64,000 bases of DNA from Psococerastis gibbosa (lineage: Eukaryota > Arthropoda > Insecta > Psocodea > Psocidae): contig OZ020491.1 of the NCBI GenBank assembly GCA_963971405.1, forward strand, positions 14,316,855 through 14,380,854, in the 5' to 3' direction. The position numbers and the translations under genes were made by a program. Every line of letters starts with the position of its first letter. Positions within the stretch are counted from its first letter, which is position 1. Positions 10,615 to 21,979 of the stretch are shown piece by piece. Below the pieces are notes generated by a model. It searched no databases. It was not told the origin of the DNA and saw nothing but the letters and a program-made list of their open reading frames with translations.

Positions 10615-11690
10615 TTAATTAATTATGCAACACATAAAAATATAATTTATAGCAACTCATTGACCTGATGATTCATAGACGAACGCATAGACTTGGCCTT
10701 CTTCTGTAGACCGCCCTAATAGGCCACAAAAAGGCGTGGAAGTTAGAATCACCTACAAGCTACTATCAGGCACAATCAATACAACTATCAATTATTCGGT
10801 TATACCATGCTACAACGAAATACTAGCAACACTCAATAATTTACACTTTTATCAATATTATTTACAAGGGATGCAGATAAACTAAGAATGAAAATGTCTG
10901 GGGAAAAGAATTTTGCATCTATTTTTCACTGAGTTCCCCTAAATTGTTTACTATCTATTTCGTGTGCAGCAGAGAAAAAGGCAAAATCATGAGCGCCTAC
11001 AAAACGGTAAAGAGGTTAGTATGTAATTGACCCATGTTTGGGTAGAGGTCAGTGGGAATTCGACACACGTCGATTAATAATTTTCGGAATGGGGGACGTT
11101 ATAGTCCCGAAATTAATATTTCGCTCGTTGTAATTTAAAGAGCAGGCCTGTCAAAATTGTTGGTAGTTACTTATGCGCTTGCGTGTTTTTGGGCAGTAGG
11201 TTATATTTTAGGTGTCTGATGGTCGGGTTAGCAGCACATAACTCGTTTGGATTCCAGTATATTAAAAGTATTGTAAATCTTTTCTGCGGTTAGCGAAATT
11301 GAATGTTGGTAGCATTTAGGTAGGTGGGTACAACATGCATTTAATTAGGAGGGTGCAACATGCATTTAATTTGTTGGTGGTATCTACAGCGATGTTGATA
11401 CTAAAATAGATTTTCATATTTCCCCGTCTTTGCTTGTATTAGCAATGGGCAATGGCAATAGTATTGTACAGTTGCTGTATTTAGAACTGGGCCATGAAAC
11501 GGCAGTTCGAGGTTGAAGACTTGACTCGACGGCACTGGGTTCACCGAACCCCAATTGAGAGAGATAGTCAGAGAGTGGGAGAGAGAGAGAAGAACCACTA
11601 CCATACACTTTTACACTCATTGCGTTGTCGTGCCAAATGCTATATTCCATCGTTTCATGGGTTACATGACTTCCCTAGGACACACCCAGA
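10615..11690. other. No feature recognised
   Basis: A near-duplicate pair of short blocks lies at 11324-11370 ('gggt(a/g)caacatgcatttaatt' twice, 29 bases apart). Otherwise nothing. Confidence 0.4.
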
Positions 11691-11699
11691 AAAAACACC

Positions 11700-12028
11700 G
11701 AAAGGAGATGATGACGATGATGTAGACGATGATGATGACGAAGACGAAGACGATGATGATGATAATGAAGAAGAAGAAGAGGAGGAAGAAGGAGAGGAAG
11801 AAGGAGAAGAAGAAGAAAAAGACGAGGAGGGAGAAGAAAAAGACGAGGAGGAAGAAGAAGAAGAAGACGAGGAGGAAGAAGAAGACGAGGAGGAAGAAGA
11901 AGACGAGGAGGAAGAAGAGGACGAGGAGGAAGAAGAAGGAGAAGAGGAGGAGGAAGAAGAAGAAGAAAAAGAAGAAGAAAAGGAGGAAGAAGAAGACGAA
12001 GAGGAAGCAGAAGAAGAGGGAATGAAAT
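11700..12028. repeat. Purine-rich GAT/GAC/GAA/GAG tract
   Basis: About 330 bases are almost pure purine on the plus strand. GATGAC units come first, then GAAGAG units, with a 15-base subrepeat (gaggaggaagaagac) between about 11865 and 11935. It forms an open frame of 178 codons from 11494 whose second half is only Asp and Glu. All three frames of the tract are open or nearly so, which is what a simple repeat gives, so I do not call a protein. Such polypurine tracts can adopt triplex (H-DNA) structure. Confidence 0.85.
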
Positions 12029-12034
12029 AATGGC

Positions 12035-14205
12035 ACGTCAGCTATTCCCCTGTGGCAAACCAAGCCGAGCGCAGGCTACTGCATACAAGGTGCTGCAATG
12101 GACCAAACCAGAAACAAGGTCCCACACAGCACACATACCCTAAATACCACTTTCGGAAGGGGGTCTTCAAAACTGTCAGGCGCTCGGTGACAGACGTTAC
12201 ACAACCCAACTCCTAGAAGTAACAGAATTTCCTCCTAAGAAGAAAGTTTCGTCAATGACAAAAGCATGTTATATTCCAACTACACGCCCAATGTATCTCT
12301 AGTACATGGCCAAATCAGGCAATTAAACCCCCTAAATCAAAGGAATTTTAAAGCTGATCAAATTGGGACGGGCTCGACATGAGAGAATGCCTTTATTGAC
12401 TTGATAATAAGATGATTTCAATTTTCGGACTCATGTAACCACCTAGCCAGTGCCCAATTAAAGTTGAGGAATTGCGACAGGTCACATTTACAAGTTTTTT
12501 CACGCCAGAAAGTGCGCCGAAATGTTTCTGGTTCCAAAAAAAAACGTGTTCGTTACTTAGTGTATTTTATATTTTATTTTATTTTTTCTTATATTATATA
12601 ATTATTATTTATTATAAGAGCCAATAACAATTTGGTCACAACTTCAAATGCGACAAATATAAATTGATGTTATAATTTAATTTGAACTGAAAATACAATT
12701 TTTCGGGAAATGCACTAGATTTTCAGATAACATCAGTATCCATAATTATTTGTGTACAATTTAGAAGATTTCTAGAATGTCAGAAATACATAGATACATA
12801 GGTTTTTCTACTACATCTGAAATGAAAAAAAGTTCTGATCTTGGGGTAGCAGATGGCCAGCTGGCCGCAAAAAGCTATTTCCCTTACCTAGCACCCCGCG
12901 TAGGGGACAATTATTTTTGCAATAGGCCTACTCCGTCGGCTGCTGTACCATATTACAATGTCTCTTAAATATAAATTACATACTTGTACTGTAATTAATC
13001 TAATTTTTTAACAAATTAAAAAAGTAAATGATGGAAAATCGAATTATAAATGAAACGGGGTGGCATGTGACATTTGTAACCGTCTTAAAATTTAAATGAA
13101 TAACTCTACAAGAAATTTTACAAAGCAGAGAAGTTAAGATTTGGGTGCTACTTCACATCCCAATCATGTAGGCTTATGCCGATAAAAGTACATACTGTAC
13201 TGTGGAGTAAGAAAAAAGCACTAATTGATCGAAAACACTTACCATTCTTGTAGCAGCCATCGACAATTATCTTATGAGATTGATCCTGACCTGAAATTGA
13301 AAAACAACCATAAATTAAAATGACAGGAGAAGTCATGGTCTACGTAGATGAGATCCGGAGGACCATTGAAGGCAGCACCAAAAAAACTCAAAGCATTGAT
13401 TTTCCGTACAATGAAAATTTATTCATTCATCCTCATTGAGCCCCATTAAATTCATACTGCCAAGAGTTTCACAGTTTTTTGTAAACACTTGAGACCCATT
13501 CACGAATCCAGACCAGTGAGAGAAGACCCGTCCCATTTGTGGATCGTGAATGGCGCAGATCCAGTCCTGCGAGATGATAAAAATACGAAAAGGCGGTAAG
13601 TAACAATGGATTGCGAGTCAAGCCAAGAAATTCATTTTTTGACCCTTTCCGTCTGTTTTCCGAAAAGGTAGGCTAGTGTTGTGAACTAAATTTAATATAC
13701 ACTATAACAGCAACTGGAGAAAACCATAAATAAGTCACATGTCTGTGTATTTGGTAATTAAACCCCGGTTTTTCGGGATCATCGAAAGTAGGTACACTTT
13801 TTAAGGTACGTTACGTAAACGGGCGTCAAAGAAGGGACCTAAAGTGAGATCATGCTGGGATGAGGAAGGCTGGCCTCAACGCCGAAACCTAGTTGGACCT
13901 GAAAGACTGTCATTGGTGGGTTTAGTTTCGGAACCATACGTGATTGGCTCGATTTAGGAGGTATTTGCATAAGCCTGTCACACCTCCAAATATTCAGATG
14001 GTCACACACGGCGCGTTGCAAAACATATTATTGACTCTATCCCTGCATAATAGACCACTAAATGTAGTTAGTACAAAAGAGCCTTCAATTAAAATAATTA
14101 TCCAAACAGGTTATGTTTGATTATTGGTTGGGTATGACAATATTTGGGTATCTGGTAGGTTGTTAAGTAGTACGGTAATAAAGCCTGAAGGGATTCATTC
14201 ACACT
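12035..14205. other. No feature recognised
   Basis: AT-rich around 12550-12620. Short open frames only. No terminal repeats or tRNA-like boxes seen. Confidence 0.5.
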
Positions 14206-14211
14206 TCTTAC

Positions 14212-14330
14212 ACTTTCCGGCTATGCTTCGGAGGGCATGTAAAGCAGTTGGTTCGCAATGAGTCTCTCCAGTTGAATATTAGAGAGAAACTGAAATCGCA
14301 AGGTTGGGTTAATAATTGAATAAAAGCCTT
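14212..14330 (+). mobile_element. SINE family 1, body fragment
   Basis: Keeps 'ggctatgcttcggagggcatgtaaagcag' and the part up to 'gttgggttaataattgaata', but not the tRNA-like head. Confidence 0.55.
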
Positions 14331-14354
14331 TCTTTATTGCTTTCCTGTTTATAA

Positions 14355-14560
14355 GATGGTACAAGGTGTTGGTCGAAATTTTCGATTTCAAGATATCAAC
14401 TGATTTACAGGGTTTGAAGTTCAAAGAACCAAAAAAAGTGTTTTTTACGAAATGCCTGTATGTCTGTAACCCGATTTCCTACTTTAACTCGGTAGAATTT
14501 CATGATATTTGACATGTTGGTTCACAAAAATATTTTCTATGCTGTTTTTTCACTGTTACG
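14355..14560 (+). mobile_element. B repeat, diverged proximal half
   Basis: Shows 'ggtcgaaattttcgattt', 'tttttacgaaatg' and 'gttcacaaaaat' in the family order. Diverged more than the other copies. Confidence 0.6.
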
Positions 14561-14594
14561 ATGACATTACTTTTGGGCGGTTTACACGTTAAAA

Positions 14595-15011
14595 CCCCCA
14601 AAAACTAACGCGAACAAACTGCGAGTATTGGAACGAAAGATAATAAGGAGGATCAATGGACCCCTATGTGAAGACGGAGAGTGAGGTATAAGAAACAACG
14701 CCGAAATAGATGTAATATTCAACGGAGAAGACATAGTCCGGTTCATAAAAGCGCAATGCATAAGATGGCTGGTACACGTCACAAGAATGTCAGACGAACG
14801 CACGCCAAAAAAGATGCACGACGAAAGAAGCATGACAGGAAAACGACTGGCCGGATGTTCTCGAAAACGCTGGAAAGATGAGTTGGAAACTGACCTTCGC
14901 GAGCTGGGAGTCCGTAGATGGTGGAGCGTTGTAAAACCGAGATGACTGGAGGAGTGTTGTCGAGCAGGCCAAAGCTCATCAAGGGCTGCAGAGCCAGAAG
15001 AAGAAGAAGAA
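14595..15011 (+). pseudogene. LINE ORF C-terminal fragment with GAA tail
   Basis: One frame runs from ERKIIRRINGPLCEDGE, across a TGA, through IVRFIKAQCIRWLVHVTRM and RKRWKDELETDLRELGVRRWW, to a second TGA and then EECCRAGQSSSRAAEPE. This is the typical end of a LINE reverse-transcriptase ORF (FIK..RIRWLGHV.RM, then a basic GR-rich block, then W.DDVE.DL). Both stops fall where relatives usually have Trp (GEW and R..W), so each could be a single TGG to TGA change. The copy ends in AGCC(AGA)n, a 3' tail also seen at 22688. The upstream part is missing. Non-functional. Confidence 0.85.
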
Positions 15012-15576
15012 ATGTGTATTATAATATTATTGGTCAGTCCATTCTAGACTATGCAATTGCCCCGTACTTGTTGTGACAGTCCGCTTGATATCACGCAATT
15101 AGCCATGTAGGTTAGAACCTTTAGGGAGAATTTTGCTATCGAGATCTTAATTAATAAGGCATCTCATTCCTGAGACCTCAGGACATGTTTAAAATTCAAT
15201 TTACTCTCAGTCTATTATCCATTACAGACAGATAAAATGTTGTTTCCCAACTTACAAGATTTGACTATCGAACGTATGCATAATAATTTCAGAGATTCCA
15301 AGTCCACTGTATTTATGTAGATAAGGATAGGAATTTTAGTCCAAAATATGTAGGAAATTTTTAAGTAATATCAAACATCTCATCAGCTTCGAATACGACA
15401 TGAGTAACTTAATTTATATCTAGCAGTAGTCAGCAGGCTACTTAAACTGTAACATTGTATAAACAATGTGTTCTAGATAAAACTGTAGTAAACATAAGAA
15501 AATTGTGAGTTAATTCCGTAGCATGGAGTCTCAAAAAAATAAGAATGGTGTACAACTTTTTCCGAATGTCAGTAAT

Positions 15577-15620
15577 AAGGGTCTTCACAATGTTCATGTT
15601 ATCGAGTTATTTAGTTAGAT
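15577..15620 (+). mobile_element. Solo left end of the 15875-type element
   Basis: 'gggtcttcacaatgttcatgttatcgagttat' differs at two places from the terminal repeat of the element at 15875-16377. It is followed at once by an AAT run. Confidence 0.6.
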
Positions 15621-15740
15621 AATAATAATAATCACCTTTATTTTCATTATATAAATGAAATGGGAGACCTAGGTCATCCCATTGACAGTATACAAGAAAT
15701 TGCGTTACAAATTACAGTTACAGTACAAATTCTAATCTAA
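15619..15740 (-). mobile_element. Probable LINE 3' untranslated end
   Basis: On the minus strand the sequence runs '...caatttcttgtatactgtc', 'atgggatgacctaggtctccc', then AATAAAGGTGATTATTATTATTATC. AATAAA followed by a short ATT-repeat tail is a common LINE 3' end. No coding part is kept. Confidence 0.5.
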
Positions 15741-15797
15741 ATGATATTTGAGATGGCTGCCGTTATTTCGTCTGTTGTATAAAAAACATTTCGGATA

Positions 15798-16469
15798 AGG
15801 CGGGTATTCCACATACGTCAATCGTCAATGAAAAATTGAAAAATGACGTTTTAGCAGACATTAAAGACATATTAGGGGTCTTCACAGTGTTCGTGTTATC
15901 GAGTTATCGAGTTAGATGTGCTATTCAACTTAACACACAATCGTGAGTGGACCTCGGGAGTGAGTTATCATGCTATATCGACAGAGTAAACAACGTGGTA
16001 GTAGTCAGACGTTCGTGGCACGGCTTTAAAGAAAGTGGCAGAACTCTATTCTAGTGCCACATTTGTTTATATTTTTTGTTCATTTTGGTTATTATAATTT
16101 TAAGTATTTACGGTAATTGCTTGTGATAATAGATTACACAAATACATTTAAATACTACAAAATTTTAAACTCGTGTTTCAAATCAATCGAAAAAAACAAA
16201 TATGGCGGCGGTCAAACCTGAGCTATAGCAAGGTAAATAACACGTTAACCAACTTGGAAGTGGGTTTAGGATAGTACGCTGGCTTAGCTGGTTATCGGGT
16301 TATCGATGTGTTAACTTAGCTTGATATAACACACTTAACTAGGTATAACTCGATAACACGAACACTGTGAAGACCCCTACTAAAAATTCTGCTACCACGT
16401 CAATTTACGTCATTGTTACGTCATTTTTCAATTTTTCATTGACGATTGACGTATGTGGAATACCCGCCT
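15798..16469. mobile_element. Foldback element with TA target, 672 bp
   Basis: Perfect ends (AGGCGGGTATTCCAC...) flanked by TA at 15796-15797 and 16470-16471. The inverted repeats run for more than 50 bases through 'acgtcaatcgtcaatgaaaaattg'. Near the centre lies 'ttagcagacattaaagac' on the left and 'tctgctaccacgtc' on the right, the same motif as in the nested foldbacks at 6.3, 8.1, 21.6 and 57.7 kb. A second element (15875-16377) occupies the loop. Confidence 0.85.
15875..16377. mobile_element. Inner TA-target element in the loop, 503 bp
   Basis: The inverted ends GGGGTCTTCACAGTGTTCGT are perfect for over 25 bases and flanked by TA (15873-15874, 16378-16379). The interior includes 'tatggcggcggtcaaacc', where a short frame MAAVKPE starts and stops. 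A related interior follows at 16520-16740. No transposase recognised. Confidence 0.85.
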
Positions 16470-16519
16470 TAGAAACACTTTGAGTGTGGATTTAAATTGC
16501 TTGTATGGCTGTTCTTTAT

Positions 16520-16740
16520 CCAAGTTAACACACAATCGTGAGTGAACCTCGGGGGGCGTGTTATCATGCTATATCGAAAATATTTAACAGAGTAAACAAC
16601 GTAGCAGTAAAACAAAAGCTTTTCTTTAAATAATTTCCGGCTTCTGACATTATACATGCATAAATAAATTTAAAACTAGTTTTTCAAATCAATCGACATA
16701 AACAAAGATGGCGGCGGTCAACGCAAACCTCAGTCAACTA
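16520..16740. mobile_element. Second, end-less copy of the inner element's interior
   Basis: Repeats 'taacacacaatcgtgagtg.acctcggg', 'ttatcatgctatatcga', 'agagtaaacaacgt' and 'atggcggcggtcaa' from 15930-16215, in the same order, without the terminal repeats. Confidence 0.7.
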
Positions 16741-16744
16741 ATTA

Positions 16745-17235
16745 TTTAATTAATTAATTAGAAAACTTTCAAAACGTCACAAATCCATGAAAATTAAAAA
16801 TTGATTTTATCATCGATTTTTCATCTTGAAGATGAGTTGAATCAGGATTGCTAATCAAAACAAAAACAAAAAATGTTTAACCCTGTCTTTTGAAGGGTTG
16901 AAATCTCATGTACCCGTTATAATAAAGCCGAATTAATTATGTTTTTCGTGTTTCCTGAACATTTTACGAAAATGGATTTGTGCCGTTTTGAAAGTTTGCT
17001 CCTCATTGCTGCCCATTGTTACATAATTATGGTAGGCTTAGGTGGAACATTTTTTCAGTGCTCAATTGGGCCCAGTAGGACAAAACAATTGAATGTCACC
17101 TGCTTTGGAGCGGGTTAGTTTTAATACCGTATTTAAATGTTTTTAAAATTCCCCGGGAAACTTATTCTTTTCCGTTGATGCTATGCATGCAAGACCGTGT
17201 TATTGTACTGTATGAGCAATATCGATCAATAGGCT
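16745..17235. other. No feature recognised
   Basis: Starts with a TTAATTAA run (16742-16761). Nothing else. Confidence 0.5.
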
Positions 17236-17239
17236 AAGA

Positions 17240-17432
17240 AGGGGATAACAGGATGCCACGGAAGGTGGGGACTGGCGGTGAATCCGACTTGCGAATGCGG
17301 ACAACAAACAACAACAACGAACAACAAAACCTTCTGGTTTGCCCGGGACTAGAAGAAGTTGTGTCCCAGACAGAATCTTTCAGATGCCAATGACAAGGCA
17401 ATCCAGGCCGCAATGTTTTGGATCAACGCGTC
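17240..17432 (+). pseudogene. LINE ORF zinc-finger tail, frameshifted
   Basis: One frame reads LAVNPTCECGQQTTT. A second frame continues with LLVCPGLEEVVSQTESF. The first frame resumes with LSDANDKAIQAAMFWINAS and a stop. C.CG.....HLL.CP is the cysteine motif near the C terminus of R1/Jockey-type LINE ORFs, and a final W-containing helix after 'L..AND.AI' is usual there. Two frameshifts separate the parts. The upstream reverse transcriptase is absent. Confidence 0.7.
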
Positions 17433-17439
17433 CTAGGCC

Positions 17440-18480
17440 CGGTAAGTAAGTAAGCAATATCGAGGGCAAAATTGGCGGAAACCTAATTCCCATATAACTT
17501 TTTTTAATGGCTTTTAGTGATAGTCTGGCGCTGGGTTTATGTTGTCAGCCAATCATAGCCCTGCATCCTCCATGAGCCGACCAAGTATCAGTTACACCAG
17601 TCTCTATGAAGAGGCCAACAACCTGTCTAAAGCATCATTGGTGAAGACTGGAGATAACTTACGGCCTTATGCCGCATGGACTATTTTTATCCACAAATCA
17701 ATGGACAAAATGTATTCGTTGGTCGTGCACATTCTCGTTGCCATTTTGGGTTGGAACGTTTCTATTTTAATTTTAAAATAAGATCTAGGTTCAAGCATAA
17801 AATTGTATGGAGAGCTAAGTGGGGCAATCACGAAATGCATAATATCTGAGACACGATTTCAGTGTTTCAGCCATTTACGAATTCCTTAACAGGAACTATT
17901 TACCAATGTTATATTAGACGAGTAGAATGGGATGTGTTGCGACAGAGAACAATGGCAAAGCCACTGAAAGTTCTGCCAAAGTACTTATCAATTTGCATTA
18001 TGTTTAAACCATTATTGCTAAGTATGAGGCATAGGTTTTAGGACCCGACAATTCGAACGCCGGCGATTCGCTTAGATATTAGGCATGGAAACGAATGGGT
18101 TAGTAATGTGTGTTGCAATAAATGATATACATTGTAGAAATAGTTTTTGAGCCTTATAAGCTAACCTTGTATTTTTTTTCGGTTTCAAAAGCGGCTAACG
18201 GTGTTAGTGCCGACTACATACTATATAAATATAAACATATACAAAACAGTATAAAAATTATAAACAATTATATTTATAAATATAAACGTGAAGGAGCATT
18301 CTACTTTAAGACACCACATTTATCTCTATTTAACTTTATACAAATTTATAATAATATAGGCTAGGATCTTTTGAACCGCCCCATGCTTGTGTGTGTGTGA
18401 GTAAACAGTGCTTATTTAGTTTTAAGGAAGTAGCAATTCGAATATAAGTGGTAATGCACATTTTAGTTCTGTTTTTGTTG
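17440..18480. other. No feature recognised
   Basis: An 80-codon frame at 17539-17781 has no recognisable domain. 18220-18360 is very AT-rich with repeated 'tataaa' words. Confidence 0.45.
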
Positions 18481-18484
18481 CTGA

Positions 18485-18565
18485 GTCCTAGTTGGTGTAC
18501 GAGAGGGCCCTAACCCCGCTAGGGTGGTCTAAGCTAAAAAATTAAGTCTTTATTTATTTATACAA
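18485..18565 (+). mobile_element. SINE family 1, 3' end fragment
   Basis: 'ccctaaccccgctagggtggtctaagc' followed by 'aagtctttatttatttata' matches the last 60 bases of the SINE. Confidence 0.6.
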
Positions 18566-18607
18566 AAAAACGTGTAGTGGGTAAGTGGGGGTGTCCGATT
18601 TGCCCAG

Positions 18608-18907
18608 ACAGACGATATGAATGAAGAACCAGTAGAATCCGGGCTGATGGGCCGTGGTCGAATTGAAAGTGAACTTCTAAATGTTTCGTCAACAGTGACT
18701 GGGTACCCTGCCCAGTCACTCGCTACGGAGCCACTGAGGTACAACCTTCGAAGTCTACGCAGCGCCACTGAAGATGTCGACCGCAGATGTTGACGAAACG
18801 TTTGGAAGTTCACTTTCAATTCGACCACGGCCCATCAGCCCGGATTCTACTGGTTCTTCATTTGACTCCGGCCGTGAAAGCCTTTGCAGTTACAGACGAT
18901 ATGAATG
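18608..18907. mobile_element. Inverted repeat with coding-like arms
   Basis: A 16-base direct repeat (acagacgatatgaatg) bounds it at 18608-18623 and 18892-18907. The arms (about 18624-18697 and 18786-18866) are inverted copies of each other. Read on the plus strand the right arm encodes DVDETFGSSLSIRPRPISPD and then STGSSFDSGRESLCSYRR without a stop. The left arm encodes nearly the same on the minus strand. A diverged copy is inserted at 37871. The origin of the peptide is unknown. Confidence 0.6.
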
Positions 18908-18914
18908 TTCAAAT

Positions 18915-19640
18915 ATAATCTGAGATAAACAGATCCGTTACAATAAAAGGCGTGGTCCTAGAAATGAGGAAATTACATCATGTCCCAATGGTGACGGACA
19001 CCGGTGCAAGACTGGGCTCCAGCGGCCCAGCCTCACTCAGTCACTCCAGGCACCGAGCAGTCAGGTTAGTCACCGAGTGTCGTCGGACGAGGAACGACGC
19101 CGAAAGAAATGCCGCCGCCACCGCTACTAATAGCCGAATTAGCATACATTTTTAGATACGCCGCCAGTCATGAGTTAGTTTGCGAGATAATTCGAAATGG
19201 CTTGTTGATGCCCGGGTGTCTCTGGCACAGCTGAAGGCATCATTAGGGGCCCTTATTCATATTCACGGCACTCCACTCCAATTATCCATCCAGTAGGAAC
19301 TGGCACGTTGTCAAAGAGGGCGATTTTTCCGATAGAAAAAAATCTTCGCATTCTGAAGACATTACCTTCAAGAATCCAAATGCACGTGGTTAGAACGTGA
19401 AACATTTTATTTGGTCCCATTAAGGCGGCTCCAATGAAGAGTCTTAATAAGCTATACTGGGCACCACCACCATGTTTCCAACGCATAACCGTGCCTAGAC
19501 TTATACAATATATAGGAAAGATGCGACAATGGAGCACGCCAAAAATATTTTTTTAAATCTTGGGGCCACCTGGTACGTTTTTTCAATGGCTGGCCAAGGG
19601 AGACGTGTGGTCCCAGGGCTAAAAAATTGTTTTGACACGC
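18915..19640. other. No feature recognised
   Basis: The first 250 bases are richer in G+C than the surroundings, with a 67-codon frame. No domain recognised. Confidence 0.4.
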
Positions 19641-19648
19641 TCGAAATT

Positions 19649-20223
19649 TAGGGATCCAACGATACTACTGATATAATACTAGTATCGATACTTTTCTTTC
19701 GATACCACTGATACCCGATACTTTTCATTCAATACTTGCAGGTATCGATACCTATTTGCTGGTATTGAATCAATTAATACCTACCACACAACTAAACTTT
19801 TTTCCGCTATTTTTAATTTTTAAAATAGTCACCAACCTGCTGTGTGAGTGTTCTTTCGTAAGCTAAGTACAGAGGTTGGTCTAGGTTAATTTTGCGGGCC
19901 TGATTGTTTAGAAATTGTAATTTGCAATTCCCCAATTTTTTTTATTTTGAATTTAAGTTATTTTTAGTCATATGCATCTAACATTATAGTTATTGGTTAT
20001 TTTAGAAGATTTATTTATTTATTTAAAGAAGTTACCAGAATTTTTCAAAGGCCCCTAGATACCCTGGGTCTATGGACGCACCCCCGCGAGCTGGCATTCC
20101 ATTCGATACCAATACCTTATGGTATCGATACTTTTCTTTCAATACAATACCAGTATCAATACCTACCATTCAATACCGGTATCGATACAAGAATCGATAC
20201 ATTTGTAAAAATTTGGATCCCTA
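19649..20223. mobile_element. hAT-like non-autonomous element, about 575 bp
   Basis: Inverted ends TAGGGATCCAA. Target copies GCTCGAAA (19639-19646, two bases before the left end) and GCTCGAAT (20224-20231) match in seven of eight places. Both subterminal regions are packed with GTATCGATAC and GATACC words, likely transposase-binding repeats. No transposase frame. Confidence 0.8.
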
Positions 20224-20234
20224 GCTCGAATGCC

Positions 20235-21225
20235 TCCTATCTCTTATGGAAATCTAACCGTGTCCTTACCGAGACTTTTCAATCAGTTGTGGGAACCAAT
20301 CTAAGAGGCATAATCATTATCAGTTTCTTTAGGTCAAATTATTTCACAGAAAACATTGATCGTAGCTACATTTGAGGGATTGCTAAATAGAAGAAAATAA
20401 TGTTCCTCTACATTTTGAAAATCATTGAATAAGTTTCCTTCTACATTGTTCATTTGACAGTCCAAATATTAATAAATTATAAATTAATTGCATGCAGTAA
20501 TGAAGAAAGACGAAATGCAGATACAATAAGACTAGGAAACTCATGTCAAAATTAGAAAAAAAAAGCAATGCAATATTCTCCATATAGCAGGACAATAGAA
20601 TGTCTGAGTCACGGCCACATTTCATTCCAAATTAACCTTGCCCTTGTATTATCTACTACACCTTCACTAGGTTCCACATCCAACATTTTAACATTCAATT
20701 TTACGGTTCATTATTATCAAAAAATTTTAAGCCCTAATATCAATTGTGTCGGATCCAATGAATATGGTTCAATTTTTTATATGGTATGCGGTAGTTGAAT
20801 TCAATGATTCTGGCAAAGTGAGTGGTAAGTATTTGTTTGTGAGTCTCAGATTTACACATGGTTCGTATCCTATACATGAAACAGCAACCCTATCACGGCG
20901 ATTTGGGATTAACGTAACACCGGGGTTTATTTTTTAATGCCGCATTAGTAAGGTGTCACGTGAAGGTGTTAAAATATGCGCGGGATATTCAAATTAATAA
21001 ATTATTGGAATACAAGAGAATGGTTACATTGTTTTGTAATTGAATGAAATACTAATAACATTAAATGGATAGGTAGAATTTTGAAATATAATAAGAATTT
21101 TAATTAATGTGGTACATCTGAGGGAGAAAAAATTGAAAACTCACCAAAAATATAGCCGAGGATTAATTTATCAATTTTGCATTTGCACTCATTTGTTTAA
21201 AACAATTCAAAAAAACCCGGTGGCG
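20235..21225. other. No feature recognised
   Basis: AT-rich. Overlapping short frames at 20568-20937 have no recognisable features. Confidence 0.45.
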
Positions 21226-21229
21226 AAGG

Positions 21230-21300
21230 CAAACTGTTGTATACGGTGCCTGGGCAACCTCGTTCCCCAGTGAGGTCCTGATAGCAGTTCGCCATTCTAC
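21230..21300 (-). repeat. Short repeat encoding GTVYNSLP
   Basis: On the minus strand this reads TGERGCPGTVYNSLP. The same block recurs at 53920-53990 (CPGTVYNSLP). 'YNSLP' is a usual word near the C terminus of CR1/Jockey-like LINE ORFs, so both may be LINE scraps. The match is short. Confidence 0.35.
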
Positions 21301-21569
21301 GCTAACACATATATTTCATATTCGACACAATACATCACAAACAATTCGGTGGGCGTGAAACACAATTGGGTCAGATGTGGATTCTATGCACTTTACAAAT
21401 TGTAGCCCAAACCCGTTGGCACTAGCGGATCTAGAAATTTTTAGAGGGGGGAGGGGGCTGAACTAGTGGATGGAAAGCCTATAGTCAGGAGGTCTATGAT
21501 AGCGTGAAGAATTTTTGAAAAGGCGTTTTATCTAGTGTAAGTTGGGTAAGAGAAGCCCCATTAGCCCTA

Positions 21570-21972
21570 AGGCGCGGTTTCCACCGACCTCTTAGTGCAA
21601 AATACACATACGGCGACGTGGTGGCAGATATCATTAATAAAGGCGGGGATTCCACCGACCTCTCATTGCAGAATGCAAATGACATTGACGGAAATTTATA
21701 TAAATATAATATGCCATAGTGCCCATAGTTAAAATAGATCAATGATCATAGAGTAAAATCACAAACAAACTAAAATTAAAAAATGGCGTCATGGGATATG
21801 TTAAGTACAAACATTTTAATAGATTTCTATAAAAAGAAAAATTCAAATTTCCGTCAATGTCATGTGCATTCAGCAATGAGAGGTCGTCGGAAACCCCGCC
21901 TAAGTCTTGAATGTCTGCTACCATGTCACCGTATGTGTATTTTGCACTTAGAGGTCGGTGGAAACCGCGCCA
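21570..21972. mobile_element. Nested foldback element, copy 3
   Basis: Outer ends AGGCGCGGTTTCCACCGACC, flanked by TA. The central motif is 'ggtggcagatatcattaataa'. The inner element starts with AGGCGGGG near 21641 and ends at 21900 (CCCCGCC, then TA). The frame from 21783 reads MASWDMLSTNILID, then runs through the arm. Outer arms differ from copies 1 and 2 ('ttagtgcaaaatacacatacgg' in place of 'ggctagggctaaatac') and are shared with copy 4. Confidence 0.85.
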
Positions 21973-21979
21973 TAGCTGG

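Noticed and set aside
11494..12030. A 178-codon frame ending in a long Asp/Glu stretch
   Set aside because: The second half is a simple purine repeat that is open in every frame of that strand; the first part shows no domain and overlaps open frames on the other strand.
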